Part shown: positions 8,613 to 17,636 of the stretch, one piece after another
Layout: the number at the start of each line of letters is the position of its first letter
Position numbering within the stretch: the stretch's first letter is position 1
Origin: Arachnia propionica
Lineage (GTDB): Bacteria; Actinomycetota; Actinomycetes; Propionibacteriales; Propionibacteriaceae
Assembly: GCF_003932785.1 (NCBI RefSeq)
Contig: NZ_RQYT01000015.1
Span: 1-64,000 of the forward strand
Direction of reading: 5' to 3'
Length of the DNA: 64,000 nt
Translations under genes and position numbers: made by a program
Notes under the pieces: generated by a model
Seen by the model: the letters and a program-made list of their open reading frames with translations, nothing else
What the model was told of the DNA's origin: nothing
The model's database searches: none

Positions 8613-9208
8613 CCCGCTTCGTCGTCATCCATGCCGGGCTGCGAGTGCCGTCGACCACCAAGTTGCTGGCTGACGGCTTCGCCGCCGCCCTTGCCGAGCA
8701 GGAGTCGGATGAGGTGCGAGTGATCTCGCTGCGGGATCACGCACACGCCATCGTCGACGCCATGCTCACTGGCCTCCAGACGGAGGCGCTGACGGAGGTC
8801 ATCGAGGAGGTGGCGGCGGCCGAGGCCCTGGTCGTGGTCACCCCCACCTTCTCGGCCTCCTACTCCGGGCTGTTCAAGAGCTTCGTGGACATCCTCGAAC
8901 CGGGCATCCTCAAGGGGCGCCCAGTCGTCCTGGCGGCCACCGGGGGAACGGCGCGACATTCGCTCATGCTGGATTTCGCGTTGCGTCCGCTGCTGTCCTA
9001 TCTGGGGGCCCTGCCGGCCCGCACCGGGGTGTTCGCTGCCACCGAGGACTTCGGTGGTGCCGCAGCGCCCCAGGTGCAGCGTCGGATCCAGGAGGCCGTC
9101 TCGGAGCTGCGCTCCATGATGTCCTGCGCACCGCAACGTCAGGTCCGCGACGAGTACGACGATGTCGCCCCCTTCGAGGACCTGCTTCGTGGCCTGGGGA
9201 GGGCCTGA
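8609..9208 (+). CDS. NAD(P)H-dependent FMN reductase (CE1759-type)
   Basis: 199-residue flavodoxin-fold reductase. The N-terminal phosphate loop region (HAGLRVPSTTKLLADG) and the segment VTPTFSASYSGLFKSFVDIL match the NADPH-dependent FMN reductase family. It would supply reduced FMN to the upstream luciferase-like monooxygenase. The GTG start overlaps the upstream TGA (GTGA), indicating coupled translation and a two-component monooxygenase. The stop is 5 nt before the end of a convergent tRNA gene. Confidence 0.85.
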   Translation: MTRFVVIHAGLRVPSTTKLLADGFAAALAEQESDEVRVISLRDHAHAIVDAMLTGLQTEALTEVIEEVAAAEALVVVTPTFSASYSGLFKSFVDILEPGILKGRPVVLAATGGTARHSLMLDFALRPLLSYLGALPARTGVFAATEDFGGAAAPQVQRRIQEAVSELRSMMSCAPQRQVRDEYDDVAPFEDLLRGLGRA

Positions 9209-9213
9209 GGTAC

Positions 9214-9289
9214 TGGCGACCCCGGTTGGATTCGAACCAACGACACCCGCTTTAGGAGAGCGGTGCTCTATCCCCTGAGCTACGGGGCC
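9214..9289 (-). tRNA. tRNA-Arg (anticodon CCT)
   Basis: Minus-strand cloverleaf: acceptor GGCCCCG with CGGGGTC, D arm GCTC/GAGC, anticodon arm CCGCT-CTCCTAA-AGCGG giving CCT, T arm GTTGG-TTCGAAT-CCAAC, discriminator G and an encoded CCA. It reads AGG codons, which are rare in this GC-rich DNA. Confidence 0.95.
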
Positions 9290-9370
9290 AACTGGGACAG
9301 CCTATCCCATTGTGGCCCCGGTGGTCGCGCCACCACGGGCGGGATCGTGTTCCGGCCGGATCCGATGTCG

Positions 9371-9382
9371 TAGGCTGCCCGC
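9371..9382 (+). promoter_or_regulatory. Leaderless-type promoter: -10 box 6 nt before the DUF2249 start
   Basis: TAGGCT (9371-9376) followed by GCCCGC and then ATG at 9383. A TANNNT box 6-7 nt before the start codon places the transcription start on the codon itself. The same box-spacer pair (TAGRCT-GCCCGC-ATG) recurs before the patatin gene. Confidence 0.55.
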
Positions 9383-9664
9383 ATGAACGAACTGCCGATC
9401 AGCGAGAAGTCGTCCTGCGGTTGCGGACACGATGCCGAGTTGCCGGAACTCGACGTACGCGCCATTCCCCATGCCATCCGGCACGCCGCCATCCACGGTG
9501 TGGTCGACTCGCTCCGGCCGGGGGCGGCCTTCATCCTCGTGGCTCCCCACAACCCGCTGCCGCTGCTGGCGGAGATCCAGCAGCGGCACGGTGAGACCAT
9601 CCGGGTGACCTACCTCGAGGAGGGGCCGGAGGCCTGGCGGCTCAGGCTCGGTCACGGCCGATGA
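9383..9664 (+). CDS. DUF2249 domain protein
   Basis: 93-residue soluble protein. After a Cys-rich start (SCGCGHD) it contains ELDVRAIPHAIRHAAIHGVVD, the core of the DUF2249 fold, which is TusA-like and in other bacteria accompanies nitrogen-oxide and heme-related redox genes. It lies 16 nt upstream of the membrane-anchored copper nitrite reductase fusion and probably shares its transcript. No ribosome site precedes ATG; a -10 box 6 nt away suggests a leaderless message. The CGCG-type cysteines at residues 12 and 14 could bind metal, but this is inference. Confidence 0.75.
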   Translation: MNELPISEKSSCGCGHDAELPELDVRAIPHAIRHAAIHGVVDSLRPGAAFILVAPHNPLPLLAEIQQRHGETIRVTYLEEGPEAWRLRLGHGR

Positions 9665-9680
9665 TCCCGGCGGGACGCGA

Positions 9681-12299
9681 ATGAACCCGGGCAGGGGCAG
9701 GCGTTCCGCACGGGACCACACCGTCGTCGTGTGGCTGGTCGGCGCCCTCATCGTCGCCATCGCCCATCGAGTGGTGCCGGGGTCCACATGGCTGATGGTG
9801 CACCTCGTCCTCCTCGGCGCCGTCACCCATTCGGTGTTCGTGTGGAGCCAGCACTTCACCGCGGCGTTGCTGCGGAACCGCCCCGACGAGACCCGCGCCC
9901 GGCAACAGAACCGCAGACTCACCCTCCTCGCGCTCGGGACGCTGGCGGTCCTCGTCGGGGTGCCCGCCACCTGGTGGTGGCTCGTCGTCTCCGGGGCGGT
10001 TCTGGTCTCCGTGGCCGTCCTGTGGCACGGCTGGTCGCTGTGGGGGCAGCTTCGGGTGGCACTGCCCGGCCGCTTCAGGATCGCGGTCTGGTACTACGTG
10101 TCCGCGGCGGTCCTCCTGCCCGTCGGGGCCGGGTTCGGAGCGGTGCTGGCCCTTGGCCTTGACGCCACCTGGCACTGGAGGCTGCTCGTCGCCCACACCA
10201 TGACCAATCTGCTGGGGTGGATCGGCCTCACGGTGGTCGGCACCCTCATCACCTTCTGGCCGACCGTGCTCCGCACCCGCATGGACGACCGGGCCGAACC
10301 ACTCGCCAAGGCCGTGCTGCCGTGGCTGATCGGGGCCGTCCTCGTGGTCGTCATCGGGGCCATGACCGGGGTCCGGGCGGTCGCCGTGGCCGGACTCGTC
10401 GGCTACCTGGCTGGACTCTGTGTCTGGGGGCGGAGCCTCGTCGCGCCGCTGCGCACCCGTCCGCCACGCGAGTTCGCCTCGGCCTCCATCCTGGCCGCGA
10501 TGCTGTGGGGAGTGGCCGCCCTCGTCATCACCGGATGGGTCGTGCTCCTCACGCCCCCGGCCGGGTGGAGCGCGTCAGCGACGCTGCTGGCGACGGTGTG
10601 GGCGGGCGGATTCGCCGTGCAGCTCCTCACCGGAGCGCTGAGCTACCTGCTGCCCTCCGTGCTCGGCGGCGGTCCGCGAGTGGTCCGGGCGGGGGCGAGG
10701 TGGTTCGACAGGTGGGCCGCCTTCCGGCTCGTCGCCATCAACGGGGGACTGTTGCTGGTCCTGGCGCCCACTCCCGACGGGGTGCGGCTCCTCGCCGCTG
10801 GCTGTTGCGTCCTCGGCGCCGGGCTGTTCATCCCCCTGATGTTCGGGGGCATCCGGGCAGGCGTCGCCGAGCGTCGAGCACTGGCGGACGAGCAGGGCGC
10901 CGGGAGCCGACCGGCAACGGGAGAGACACCCCCGCGCCCCTCCGCCTTCACCATGAACGGTCTGATGGCCGGGGCCATGGCGTTGACCATCGCGGTGTCG
11001 GTGGGCATGGGACTCGGTCGCGTCACCCATGAGGACCCCGGCGGTCAGGCGGTGACCCCGACCGGGAACACCGTTCGGGTCCAGGTCAAGGCCGAGGGGA
11101 TGCGCTTCGTCCCCGACTCCGTGGCCGTGACGGCCGGCGACCGGGTCATCATCGAACTGGTCAACGCCGACCCCGCCATGGTCCACGACCTGAAGCTGGC
11201 CGGGCGGACCACCCCTCGCCTCGCGGCGGGGGAGCGGGCCGAGCTGGATCTCGGGGTGGTCAGCGAGTCGACACAGGGATGGTGCACCGTCGTCGGGCAT
11301 CGGCAGGCCGGGATGGTCCTCGACCTCCAGGTGGCGGGCGCGGCCCCGTCGCCCGAGGAGGAATCGCACCGTGGCGGGCACCATCACGGTCCGGCCCGGG
11401 CGGATTCGGCCCCGTTGCAGGAGGTCGTGGACCCGGTCGCCCCGCCCCTTCCCGAAGGCACCGTCCATCGCGTCGAGATGCGGGTCACGGAGGTGCCCCT
11501 GGAGGTGGCGCCCGGGGTGTGGCAGCGCCGCTGGACCTTCAATGGCAAGGCCGTCGGGCCGACGCTGCGGGGCCGGGTCGGTGACGTCTTCGAGATCACG
11601 CTCATCAACGACGGCACCATGGGGCACTCCATCGACTTCCACGCGAGCAACCTCGCGCCCGACGAACCCATGCGGACCATCGCGCCCGGCGAGAGCCTGG
11701 TCTACCGGTTCACCGCGCAACGGGCCGGGATCTGGCTCTACCACTGCGGGACACCGCCCGTCTCCTCCCACATCGCGGCGGGGATGCACGGTGCCGTCAT
11801 CATCGAACCCGAGGCAGGATTCCCGGAGGTGGACCGGGAGTACGTCGTCGTGGCCTCCGAGATCCATCTCGTCGACGGTACCGGCGACAGCCCCGGAACC
11901 GCGGCTGACGTGGACGCCGCCCAGGCGCAGACCGACACCCCCGACTACTCCGTCTTCAACGGCATCGCCCACCAGTACATCCAGCGTCCGTTCGAGGCCA
12001 GGGTGGGGGAGAAGGTCCGGTTCTGGGTCCTTGCGGCGGGCCCGAACCTCAGCACCAGCTTCCACATCGTCGGGGCACAGTTCGACACGGTGTACCTCGA
12101 GGGCGCCTACCTGTTGAAGGATCGCGTCGACCCGTTCGGCAATGTCGGCGGCGGCTCGCAGGCCCTCGGCCTCGAGGCCGCCCAGGGAGGTTTCGTCGAG
12201 ACGGTGTTCCCCGAGGCCGGGCACTACACCGTCGTCGACCATGCCTTCCTGGATGCCGAACGCGGAGCCATCGGCACCGTCGAGGTCACACCCTCCTAG
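9681..12299 (+). CDS. Membrane-cupredoxin-copper nitrite reductase fusion (NirK-type)
   Basis: 872-residue protein in three parts. Residues 1 to about 455 hold roughly 12 hydrophobic segments, including HTMTNLLGWIGLTVVG, reminiscent of the heme-copper oxidase/NorB-like membrane fold. Residues about 465-555 form a cupredoxin with all expected type-1 copper ligands (His in VHDL; Cys, His and Met in WCTVVGHRQAGM). Residues about 590-872 form a two-domain copper nitrite reductase: HSIDFH supplies the active-site Asp652 and type-2 ligand His654; YHC (His688, Cys689), SSHIAAGM the remaining ligands; SFHIVG and VDHAF correspond to the second-domain active-site and type-2 histidines. It should reduce nitrite to nitric oxide outside the membrane. 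The stop shares CTAG with the convergent next gene. Confidence 0.87.
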   Translation: MNPGRGRRSARDHTVVVWLVGALIVAIAHRVVPGSTWLMVHLVLLGAVTHSVFVWSQHFTAALLRNRPDETRARQQNRRLTLLALGTLAVLVGVPATWWWLVVSGAVLVSVAVLWHGWSLWGQLRVALPGRFRIAVWYYVSAAVLLPVGAGFGAVLALGLDATWHWRLLVAHTMTNLLGWIGLTVVGTLITFWPTVLRTRMDDRAEPLAKAVLPWLIGAVLVVVIGAMTGVRAVAVAGLVGYLAGLCVWGRSLVAPLRTRPPREFASASILAAMLWGVAALVITGWVVLLTPPAGWSASATLLATVWAGGFAVQLLTGALSYLLPSVLGGGPRVVRAGARWFDRWAAFRLVAINGGLLLVLAPTPDGVRLLAAGCCVLGAGLFIPLMFGGIRAGVAERRALADEQGAGSRPATGETPPRPSAFTMNGLMAGAMALTIAVSVGMGLGRVTHEDPGGQAVTPTGNTVRVQVKAEGMRFVPDSVAVTAGDRVIIELVNADPAMVHDLKLAGRTTPRLAAGERAELDLGVVSESTQGWCTVVGHRQAGMVLDLQVAGAAPSPEEESHRGGHHHGPARADSAPLQEVVDPVAPPLPEGTVHRVEMRVTEVPLEVAPGVWQRRWTFNGKAVGPTLRGRVGDVFEITLINDGTMGHSIDFHASNLAPDEPMRTIAPGESLVYRFTAQRAGIWLYHCGTPPVSSHIAAGMHGAVIIEPEAGFPEVDREYVVVASEIHLVDGTGDSPGTAADVDAAQAQTDTPDYSVFNGIAHQYIQRPFEARVGEKVRFWVLAAGPNLSTSFHIVGAQFDTVYLEGAYLLKDRVDPFGNVGGGSQALGLEAAQGGFVETVFPEAGHYTVVDHAFLDAERGAIGTVEVTPS

Positions 12300-13696
12300 T
12301 TGTCGTAGCAGGTGATGTGGACGTGGTCCTTGTGGTTGGCGGTGTCGCTGCCACGGCTGGACATGTTCCGCCAGCCCTCCCTGTCGCGGGTGATGTTCCA
12401 GATCTGCTGGTTCCAGATGATGTAGTGCACCCGGAACTCCTTGTGGTTGGCCTTGAAGAAGTTCGCGATCTCCTGACCCAGGGCATGGTTCCTGCGGTAG
12501 TTCGGGATCATGATGTCGACGGCGCGCCCGGCGGGATGGTCCGGGGTGACGTCACGACGCCAGCCGTACATCGTCTTGATGGCCGGAATGTTCGCCCAGA
12601 CGTGACGGACGATCTTCTTGATGTTGGCGTTGGTCTGGTCCAGGCCGCTCGACCAGCCGCGGTTCAGGGTGCCGCCATCGCCCCCGGAGGAGGCGGCCGC
12701 GGGCGGGGTCGCGCTGACGTACCGGGCCGTCACCCAGCGCATGGTCCCGTTGTGCAGGATCTGGGCGCGAGCGTGCTCGACGACGCCCGTGACCTGGAGC
12801 TCGCTGCCCTTGGCGATCGTGCCCGTGTAGTCCTTGCCGGTCGAGGAGTGCCACACGTTGAGTTCGGCGGTGGCGTACTTCGTCGTGGTCGTCGGCTGCG
12901 GGGTGGGGGCCGGGGCCGGGGCTGAAACCGCTCCCACCTCGACGAGGAACTTGGCGTTGAACCAGCGGAGATTCCCCTGGTACAGGGCCTCGGCCATGCC
13001 GTTGCGGACCACGCCCGTGCAGTCGAGGATGGTGCCCTTCGGGACATCGCCCAGCGACTTGTAGTGGCGGTCCGGGGTGGTGCGGATCATCAGCGCGGTG
13101 GTGGCCCGCATCCGCTTGGTCGTCTGCGGGGCCGGTGTCGGAGCGGGGGCAGGCGCCGGGGCCGACGCGTTCTGCGTCGACAGGTACCGGGTCGCGCCCC
13201 ACAGCGTCTCGCCCTGCCAGACCACCTGGGTGAAGCTGCCGCTGGTGCTTCCCGTGAGGCCGAGCCTCGTCCCCTTGCGCGCGACGGTGCGCACGGAGGA
13301 ACCCAGGCTGGGACCGGTGCGGAGGTTCAGGTTGACCGTCGTGACGGCCTCGCCGGCCTGGCCCGTCCCCGTCGGCGGGGCCGGTGCGGCGTTGCCGCCG
13401 TCGCTGACCGGGGTGAGGTACTTGGCGAACACATAGGCGGTGGCTCCCCGGTACTCGACCCTGGACCAGCCGTTCTCGGTGCTGTGGACGACGATGCGCT
13501 CCCCCTTGCGCAGTCGCCCCACGCGGGCGTGTCGGGTGCTGGGGCCCTTGCGCACGTTGACGGATGTGGTGGCCTGCATGGTGGCGTTGGCCGCATCCGC
13601 TCCCGCCACGAAGGGCAGGGAGCCCACTGTCTGCATGATTCCTGCAGCCATTCCGGCCGACAGGACCACCCGTCTCGTCTGCACGATCCGATTCAC
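12296..13696 (-). CDS. Secreted multi-SH3b protein with M15-like/ARB_07466-type cell-wall hydrolase domain
   Basis: 466 residues. The start VNRIVQTRRVVLSAG is a signal peptide with a TRR motif that could be Tat-like; cleavage probably after the ADAANA region. Four bacterial SH3 domains follow, spaced by Ala/Pro linkers (for example VNVRKGPSTRHARVGRLRKG and LNLRTGPSLGSSVRTVARKG), which usually bind peptidoglycan. The last 120 residues contain DHPAGRAVDIMI and NHKDHVHI, the zinc-ligand pattern of the small hydrolase family seen at the end of many actinobacterial wall proteins. GTG at 13696 has GGAGGA 5 nt upstream. Its stop overlaps the nitrite reductase stop. It has a long upstream region. Confidence 0.82.
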   Translation of the reverse strand: MNRIVQTRRVVLSAGMAAGIMQTVGSLPFVAGADAANATMQATTSVNVRKGPSTRHARVGRLRKGERIVVHSTENGWSRVEYRGATAYVFAKYLTPVSDGGNAAPAPPTGTGQAGEAVTTVNLNLRTGPSLGSSVRTVARKGTRLGLTGSTSGSFTQVVWQGETLWGATRYLSTQNASAPAPAPAPTPAPQTTKRMRATTALMIRTTPDRHYKSLGDVPKGTILDCTGVVRNGMAEALYQGNLRWFNAKFLVEVGAVSAPAPAPTPQPTTTTKYATAELNVWHSSTGKDYTGTIAKGSELQVTGVVEHARAQILHNGTMRWVTARYVSATPPAAASSGGDGGTLNRGWSSGLDQTNANIKKIVRHVWANIPAIKTMYGWRRDVTPDHPAGRAVDIMIPNYRRNHALGQEIANFFKANHKEFRVHYIIWNQQIWNITRDREGWRNMSSRGSDTANHKDHVHITCYDN

Positions 13697-14075
13697 GATT
13701 CCTCCGAGTAGTTGTCTCGTCCCGACGCGCCGTCTCCCCCTAGGTCTCGGAGCCCTCGGCGACGTCGACTGCTCCGGAGATTAGGAAGTTCAAATCCACT
13801 CCCACAAGCCCGTGAGGGGGCTTTTCCGGTGCCAAGGGATGGGAATCCGCGGATAATCACATTCGTGTGATTCCCGGCTGCCAAGCACGTCCAAACGGCC
13901 ATGACAAGGGGTGATGTGTGTCGTCTTTATGGTTGACTCGTGTGACGATCGATCCTGAGTGGTAGCTGAGAAAGCCGAGGGCAAAACACCTCAAGTGTCA
14001 CTTCAGGTTCAGGGTGTGATGGCAAAGTGAATCTCCTTCGACACAACCGCCGAATGGCCGTGGACCGCCCCTGAG
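13697..14075. other. Long divergent intergenic region with two hairpins
   Basis: About 380 nt without a gene. It holds a 7-pair hairpin with TTCG loop (AATCACA at 13855-13861, TGTGATT at 13866-13872) and a 6-pair hairpin (AAGCCC/GGGCTT near 13807-13824). On the minus strand it may form a long structured leader for the SH3b gene. I could not match it to a riboswitch class. Confidence 0.35.
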
Positions 14076-14087
14076 TAGACTGCCCGC
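14076..14087 (+). promoter_or_regulatory. Leaderless-type promoter of the patatin gene
   Basis: TAGACT at 14076-14081, then GCCCGC, then ATG at 14088; no ribosome site is present. The spacer is identical to that before the DUF2249 gene. Confidence 0.55.
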
Positions 14088-15533
14088 ATGGCGAGCAGAG
14101 GCTGGTTCGGGATCCCGTTCTTCGACCGTCAGCCGGAGACCACCACCACTGCCTGCGTGCTGTCCGGTGGTGGATCACGCGCCAGTTTCCAGATCGGCGC
14201 GCTGTCCTACCTCTACGCGATGGACCCCGAGTTCACGCCGACCATCTTCGTCGGCACCTCGGCCGGCGCGATTCTCGCCTCCGGACTGGCGCAGTACGCC
14301 GACGTCGAGGGGCAGCGGGGGTTCCTCCGACGCATCGACGAGCTGTGGTCGGGCATGCGGGAATCCGAGGACATGTTCACCCCACGCCCCTGGCTTGCCC
14401 GGATCCTGGCCGAGGCGCCCGCGTGGCTGGAACTCGTCGGCCAGGCCGGGCGCCCACAGGAGACGCAACGATCATGGCTGCCCCGGCGGCGTCGTCGACC
14501 GGACCCCGTCGAGGTGGAGGAACCGTCGGACCCTGTCGCGGAGGCGCTCAGCCCCGACGTGGAACTGCGCGTCGACTTCTCCTTCAGCCTCGTGGCGCAG
14601 CTCGCAGGCAACCTCGGCCGACTACCCAAGCTCGGGGGCGACCTCGTCGCCGCGAGGGCCGGGCTCGAGCAGTCGCGCTCGATGTACCGCCCCGGCCCCG
14701 TCCTCGCCCAACTCCTCGACCCCGACACCTTTGACCCGCAGCGGGTGAGACACTCCGGGGTCGAGCTGCGGATCGCGATGGTGGCGCTCGAGACGGGGCA
14801 CCTCCACTTCATGCGGCAGGACGGTGCCCTGGTCAACCGGGAGGACCAGGTCATCGACCCGGGGCCGCACAACCTCACCCGCGGTGTCCTCGCCTCCTGC
14901 TCGCTCCCCGGGGTGTTCCGGCCCGTCCCCATCGGGGCGGAGACCTACATCGACGGCGGTGCTCGGGAGAACCTGCCCGCGGAGATGGCCATGGGGCATC
15001 TCGGGGCAGGGCGGACCTACGTGGTGTCCTCCCAGTTCGACGGGGTGCCCAGGCGCGCCTCCATGGCCGACGCCGACATCTTCCAGGTCGTCATGCGGGC
15101 CACCGAGATCCTCATGGACGAGTCCGGGCGCGATGAACAGGCCTACGCCCACTCGGCGGGGGCCGTGGTCATCTCCCCCGAGGTGGACGTCCACGACCCC
15201 ATGACGGTCAAACCCGGTCTGGTGGGGATCTTCCGGGACCACGGCTGGTCCCGCGCAGCGGCGGTGATCCAGGGGGCCACCCCCGACGAGTCCCAGGCGC
15301 TCAACAGGGTCACGGAGCTGCGAATGCGCGCCCACGACCTCGAGGAGGACTGGCTGGAGGATCCGGCTGACCGTCGTCGCCTGATCGAGCTCGGCAGCGC
15401 GAAACTTGAGCTGCGTGATGCGATCGCCCGCTGCCCGGAGGATCTCCTCAATCCGGGGACGATCCTCAGCTGGCGGGACTTCGAGGCCCATCCCGAGCCC
15501 CCTTTGATCGACCCGCCCTGGCTGGGACGGTAG
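14088..15533 (+). CDS. Patatin-like phospholipase
   Basis: 481-residue lipid acyl hydrolase of the patatin family. The oxyanion loop [11 protein letters not shown] is near residue 28, the nucleophile serine lies in GTSAG (near residue 57), and the catalytic aspartate in DGGARENLP (near residue 288), so the Ser-Asp dyad is complete. An Arg-rich insertion (residues about 125-145, [10 protein letters not shown]) and about 130 extra residues after the core make it longer than a minimal patatin. No signal peptide is evident, so it is probably cytosolic or membrane-associated, cleaving acyl chains from phospholipid. It stands in front of the amylosucrase-like gene with an 80-nt gap but that gene has its own promoter. 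Confidence 0.88.
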   Translation: MASRGWFGIPFFDRQPETTTTACVLSGGGSRASFQIGALSYLYAMDPEFTPTIFVGTSAGAILASGLAQYADVEGQRGFLRRIDELWSGMRESEDMFTPRPWLARILAEAPAWLELVGQAGRPQETQRSWLPRRRRRPDPVEVEEPSDPVAEALSPDVELRVDFSFSLVAQLAGNLGRLPKLGGDLVAARAGLEQSRSMYRPGPVLAQLLDPDTFDPQRVRHSGVELRIAMVALETGHLHFMRQDGALVNREDQVIDPGPHNLTRGVLASCSLPGVFRPVPIGAETYIDGGARENLPAEMAMGHLGAGRTYVVSSQFDGVPRRASMADADIFQVVMRATEILMDESGRDEQAYAHSAGAVVISPEVDVHDPMTVKPGLVGIFRDHGWSRAAAVIQGATPDESQALNRVTELRMRAHDLEEDWLEDPADRRRLIELGSAKLELRDAIARCPEDLLNPGTILSWRDFEAHPEPPLIDPPWLGR

Positions 15534-15599
15534 TGCCCGCTCGCGTCATCCGTCTTGTCAGCACAGCGCCCCCGCCGGGCCCATGGGCCGGCCACCCCC

Positions 15600-15612
15600 T
15601 AGGGTTGAGGGC
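15600..15612 (+). promoter_or_regulatory. Leaderless-type promoter of the amylosucrase gene
   Basis: TAGGGT (15600-15605), 7 nt, then GTG at 15613. This spacing decides the start in favour of GTG 15613 over the upstream in-frame ATG 15583, which lacks any ribosome site. Confidence 0.55.
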
Positions 15613-17490
15613 GTGGACGACATCGACGATGTGCTCGAGCTGCGTTGGGACCGCTACGGGGAGGAACTCGTCGCGGCGTTGCACCGTGTGTATCCGGAAC
15701 CCGATCGCCTCGCCGCGCGGGTCCGGGGGCTCGTCCGGGACGCGCTGGAATCCCGGCCCGCAGCCCTGAGGCGCCTCGACGAGACCCGGCTGTTGCGCCC
15801 CGACTGGCTTCAGCGGCCCGGAATGGCGGGCTACGTCTGCTACACGGATCGGTTCGCCGGGACCCTCAAGGGTGTCACGGAACGTCTGGATCACCTGCAG
15901 GACCTCGGCATCACCTATCTCCACCTCATGCCGTTGCTGCAACCCCGGCAGGGTCCCAACGACGGTGGGTACGCCGTCGCCGACTACCGCGCCGTGCGCA
16001 GCGACCTCGGGACCATGGCGGACCTGGCGGGACTGGCAGCGGAACTGCGACATCGGGGCATGTCGCTGGTCGTTGACCTCGTGCTCAACCATGTCGCGAA
16101 GGAACACGAATGGGCCGAGCGGGCTCGAGCGGGGGAACAGCGCTACCGTGACTACTTCCTCATCCATCCGGACCGCACCCTTCCCGACGAGTACGAGCGC
16201 ACGCTGCCCGAGGTCTTCCCGGACTTCGCGCCCGGCAACTTCACGTGGGACGACGAGGTGCAGGGATGGGTCTGGACCACCTTCAACGACTACCAGTGGG
16301 ACCTCAACTGGGCCAACCCCGACGTGTTCTGCGAGTTCGTCGGGATCATCCTCAACCTCGCCAACCACGGGGTCGAGGTGCTGCGTCTCGACGCCATCGC
16401 GTTCATCTGGAAGGTGATGGGGACCGACTGCCAGAACGAACCCCAGGTCCATGACATCACCGCCGCCCTGCGTGCCGTGCTGCGGATCGCTGCCCCCGCC
16501 TGCGCCTTCAAGGCCGAGGCCATCGTCGGGCCGCGTGATCTCATCGCCTACTTCGGCGAGGGGCGGAACCACGGGAGGCTGTCCGATCTCGCCTACCACA
16601 ACTCCCTCATGGCGCAGCTGTGGTCGGCCCTCGCCAGCCGTGACGTGACGTTGCTACGGCAGGCCCTCGACGGTTTCCCGCCGAAGCCCGCCAATGCCAC
16701 TTGGGGCACCTATGCGCGTTGCCACGACGACATCGGCTGGGCGGTGGACGACCGCGACGCCGCCGCGGTCGGGCTCGACGGGGCGGCACACCGTCGTTTC
16801 CTCTCCGACTTCTACTCAGGTGTCTTCCCGAATTCCTTCGCGCGCGGGTTGGTGTTCCAGGCGAACCCGGCGACGGGGGATCGACGCATCTCCGGGAGCC
16901 TTGCCTCCCTCGCCGGCCTGGAACGTGCCCTGGCTGAGGGGCAGGAGCCGGAGATCGAGCTCGCCGTGCGTCGGATCAACCTGCTGCACACCGTGATCTG
17001 CGGCTTCGGTGGCATCCCGCTCATCTACATGGGGGACGAGATCGGGATGCTGAACGATCACGGCTATGCCGAAACCCCGGAGCACGCGGAGGACAACCGG
17101 TGGGTCCATCGCCCCGTCATGGACTGGGCGACGGTGGCCGAACTCGATCGGCAGCCGCACAGCCCCGCGGCGCGGATCCACGCCTGGCTGCGTCACGTGC
17201 TGGGGGTCAGGCGTCACACCCCGCACCTCCACGCCAGCGTCGAGTCCATCACCCTGGACGTCGGGGACCGACGAGTCCTGGCGCTCGGCCGCAGCCACCC
17301 CGTCGGGCCTATGATCCAGCTGTACAACCTCTCGGAGGAGCGCGTGACCCTGCCGATGCAGGTGCTGCGTGACCGGTTCGGTCGCAGCGCGCGGGAGCTG
17401 CTCGACGACGTGGACTGGGACCTCGGCCCTGAGAACCTCGAACTCCCGCCCTACGCGGTGAAGTGGTTCATCCAAGGTCGGGACCTCTGA
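15613..17490 (+). CDS. GH13 amylosucrase or sucrose hydrolase
   Basis: 625-residue alpha-amylase-superfamily enzyme of the amylosucrase subfamily (GH13_4). Conserved parts in order are [26 protein letters not shown], the first catalytic block [14 protein letters not shown], the long amylosucrase-specific stretch around [12 protein letters not shown] and [10 protein letters not shown], the nucleophile Asp in VLRLDAIAF, the acid/base Glu in FKAEAIV and the third Asp in CHDDIGW. Such enzymes split sucrose and either polymerise the glucose or release it; the sequence does not distinguish the two. No signal peptide, so it acts in the cytosol. The start chosen removes ten Pro/Arg-rich residues found upstream. 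Confidence 0.85.
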   Translation: MDDIDDVLELRWDRYGEELVAALHRVYPEPDRLAARVRGLVRDALESRPAALRRLDETRLLRPDWLQRPGMAGYVCYTDRFAGTLKGVTERLDHLQDLGITYLHLMPLLQPRQGPNDGGYAVADYRAVRSDLGTMADLAGLAAELRHRGMSLVVDLVLNHVAKEHEWAERARAGEQRYRDYFLIHPDRTLPDEYERTLPEVFPDFAPGNFTWDDEVQGWVWTTFNDYQWDLNWANPDVFCEFVGIILNLANHGVEVLRLDAIAFIWKVMGTDCQNEPQVHDITAALRAVLRIAAPACAFKAEAIVGPRDLIAYFGEGRNHGRLSDLAYHNSLMAQLWSALASRDVTLLRQALDGFPPKPANATWGTYARCHDDIGWAVDDRDAAAVGLDGAAHRRFLSDFYSGVFPNSFARGLVFQANPATGDRRISGSLASLAGLERALAEGQEPEIELAVRRINLLHTVICGFGGIPLIYMGDEIGMLNDHGYAETPEHAEDNRWVHRPVMDWATVAELDRQPHSPAARIHAWLRHVLGVRRHTPHLHASVESITLDVGDRRVLALGRSHPVGPMIQLYNLSEERVTLPMQVLRDRFGRSARELLDDVDWDLGPENLELPPYAVKWFIQGRDL

Positions 17491-17526
17491 GCGTCCGGGT
17501 CCGGAGGCGTGGCTGAGGCGCAGCAG

Positions 17527-17599
17527 TGCCCCCAGCGGGGCTCGAACCCGCGACCCGAGGATTAAAAGTCCACTGCTCTGCCAGCTGAGCTATAGGGGC
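17527..17599 (-). tRNA. tRNA-Lys (anticodon TTT)
   Basis: Minus strand: acceptor GCCCCTA with TGGGGGC, D arm GCTC/GAGC, anticodon loop CTTTTAA giving TTT, T arm GCGGG-TTCGAGC-CCCGC, discriminator A. CCA is not encoded. The anticodon stem GTGGA/TCCTC carries a T-T mismatch at the second pair. Confidence 0.93.
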
Positions 17600-17636
17600 G
17601 TTGGAATTGTAGTACGGGTCGGGGCAATCTTGAAGG

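Noticed and set aside
13806-13825. AAGCCC-GGGCTT hairpin followed by TTTT on the plus strand as a terminator
   Set aside because: No plus-strand gene ends nearby; the closest ends 1.5 kb away.
13697-13900. Possible cyclic di-AMP riboswitch before the SH3b hydrolase
   Set aside because: The conserved core segments could not be found in order; listed only as a structured leader.
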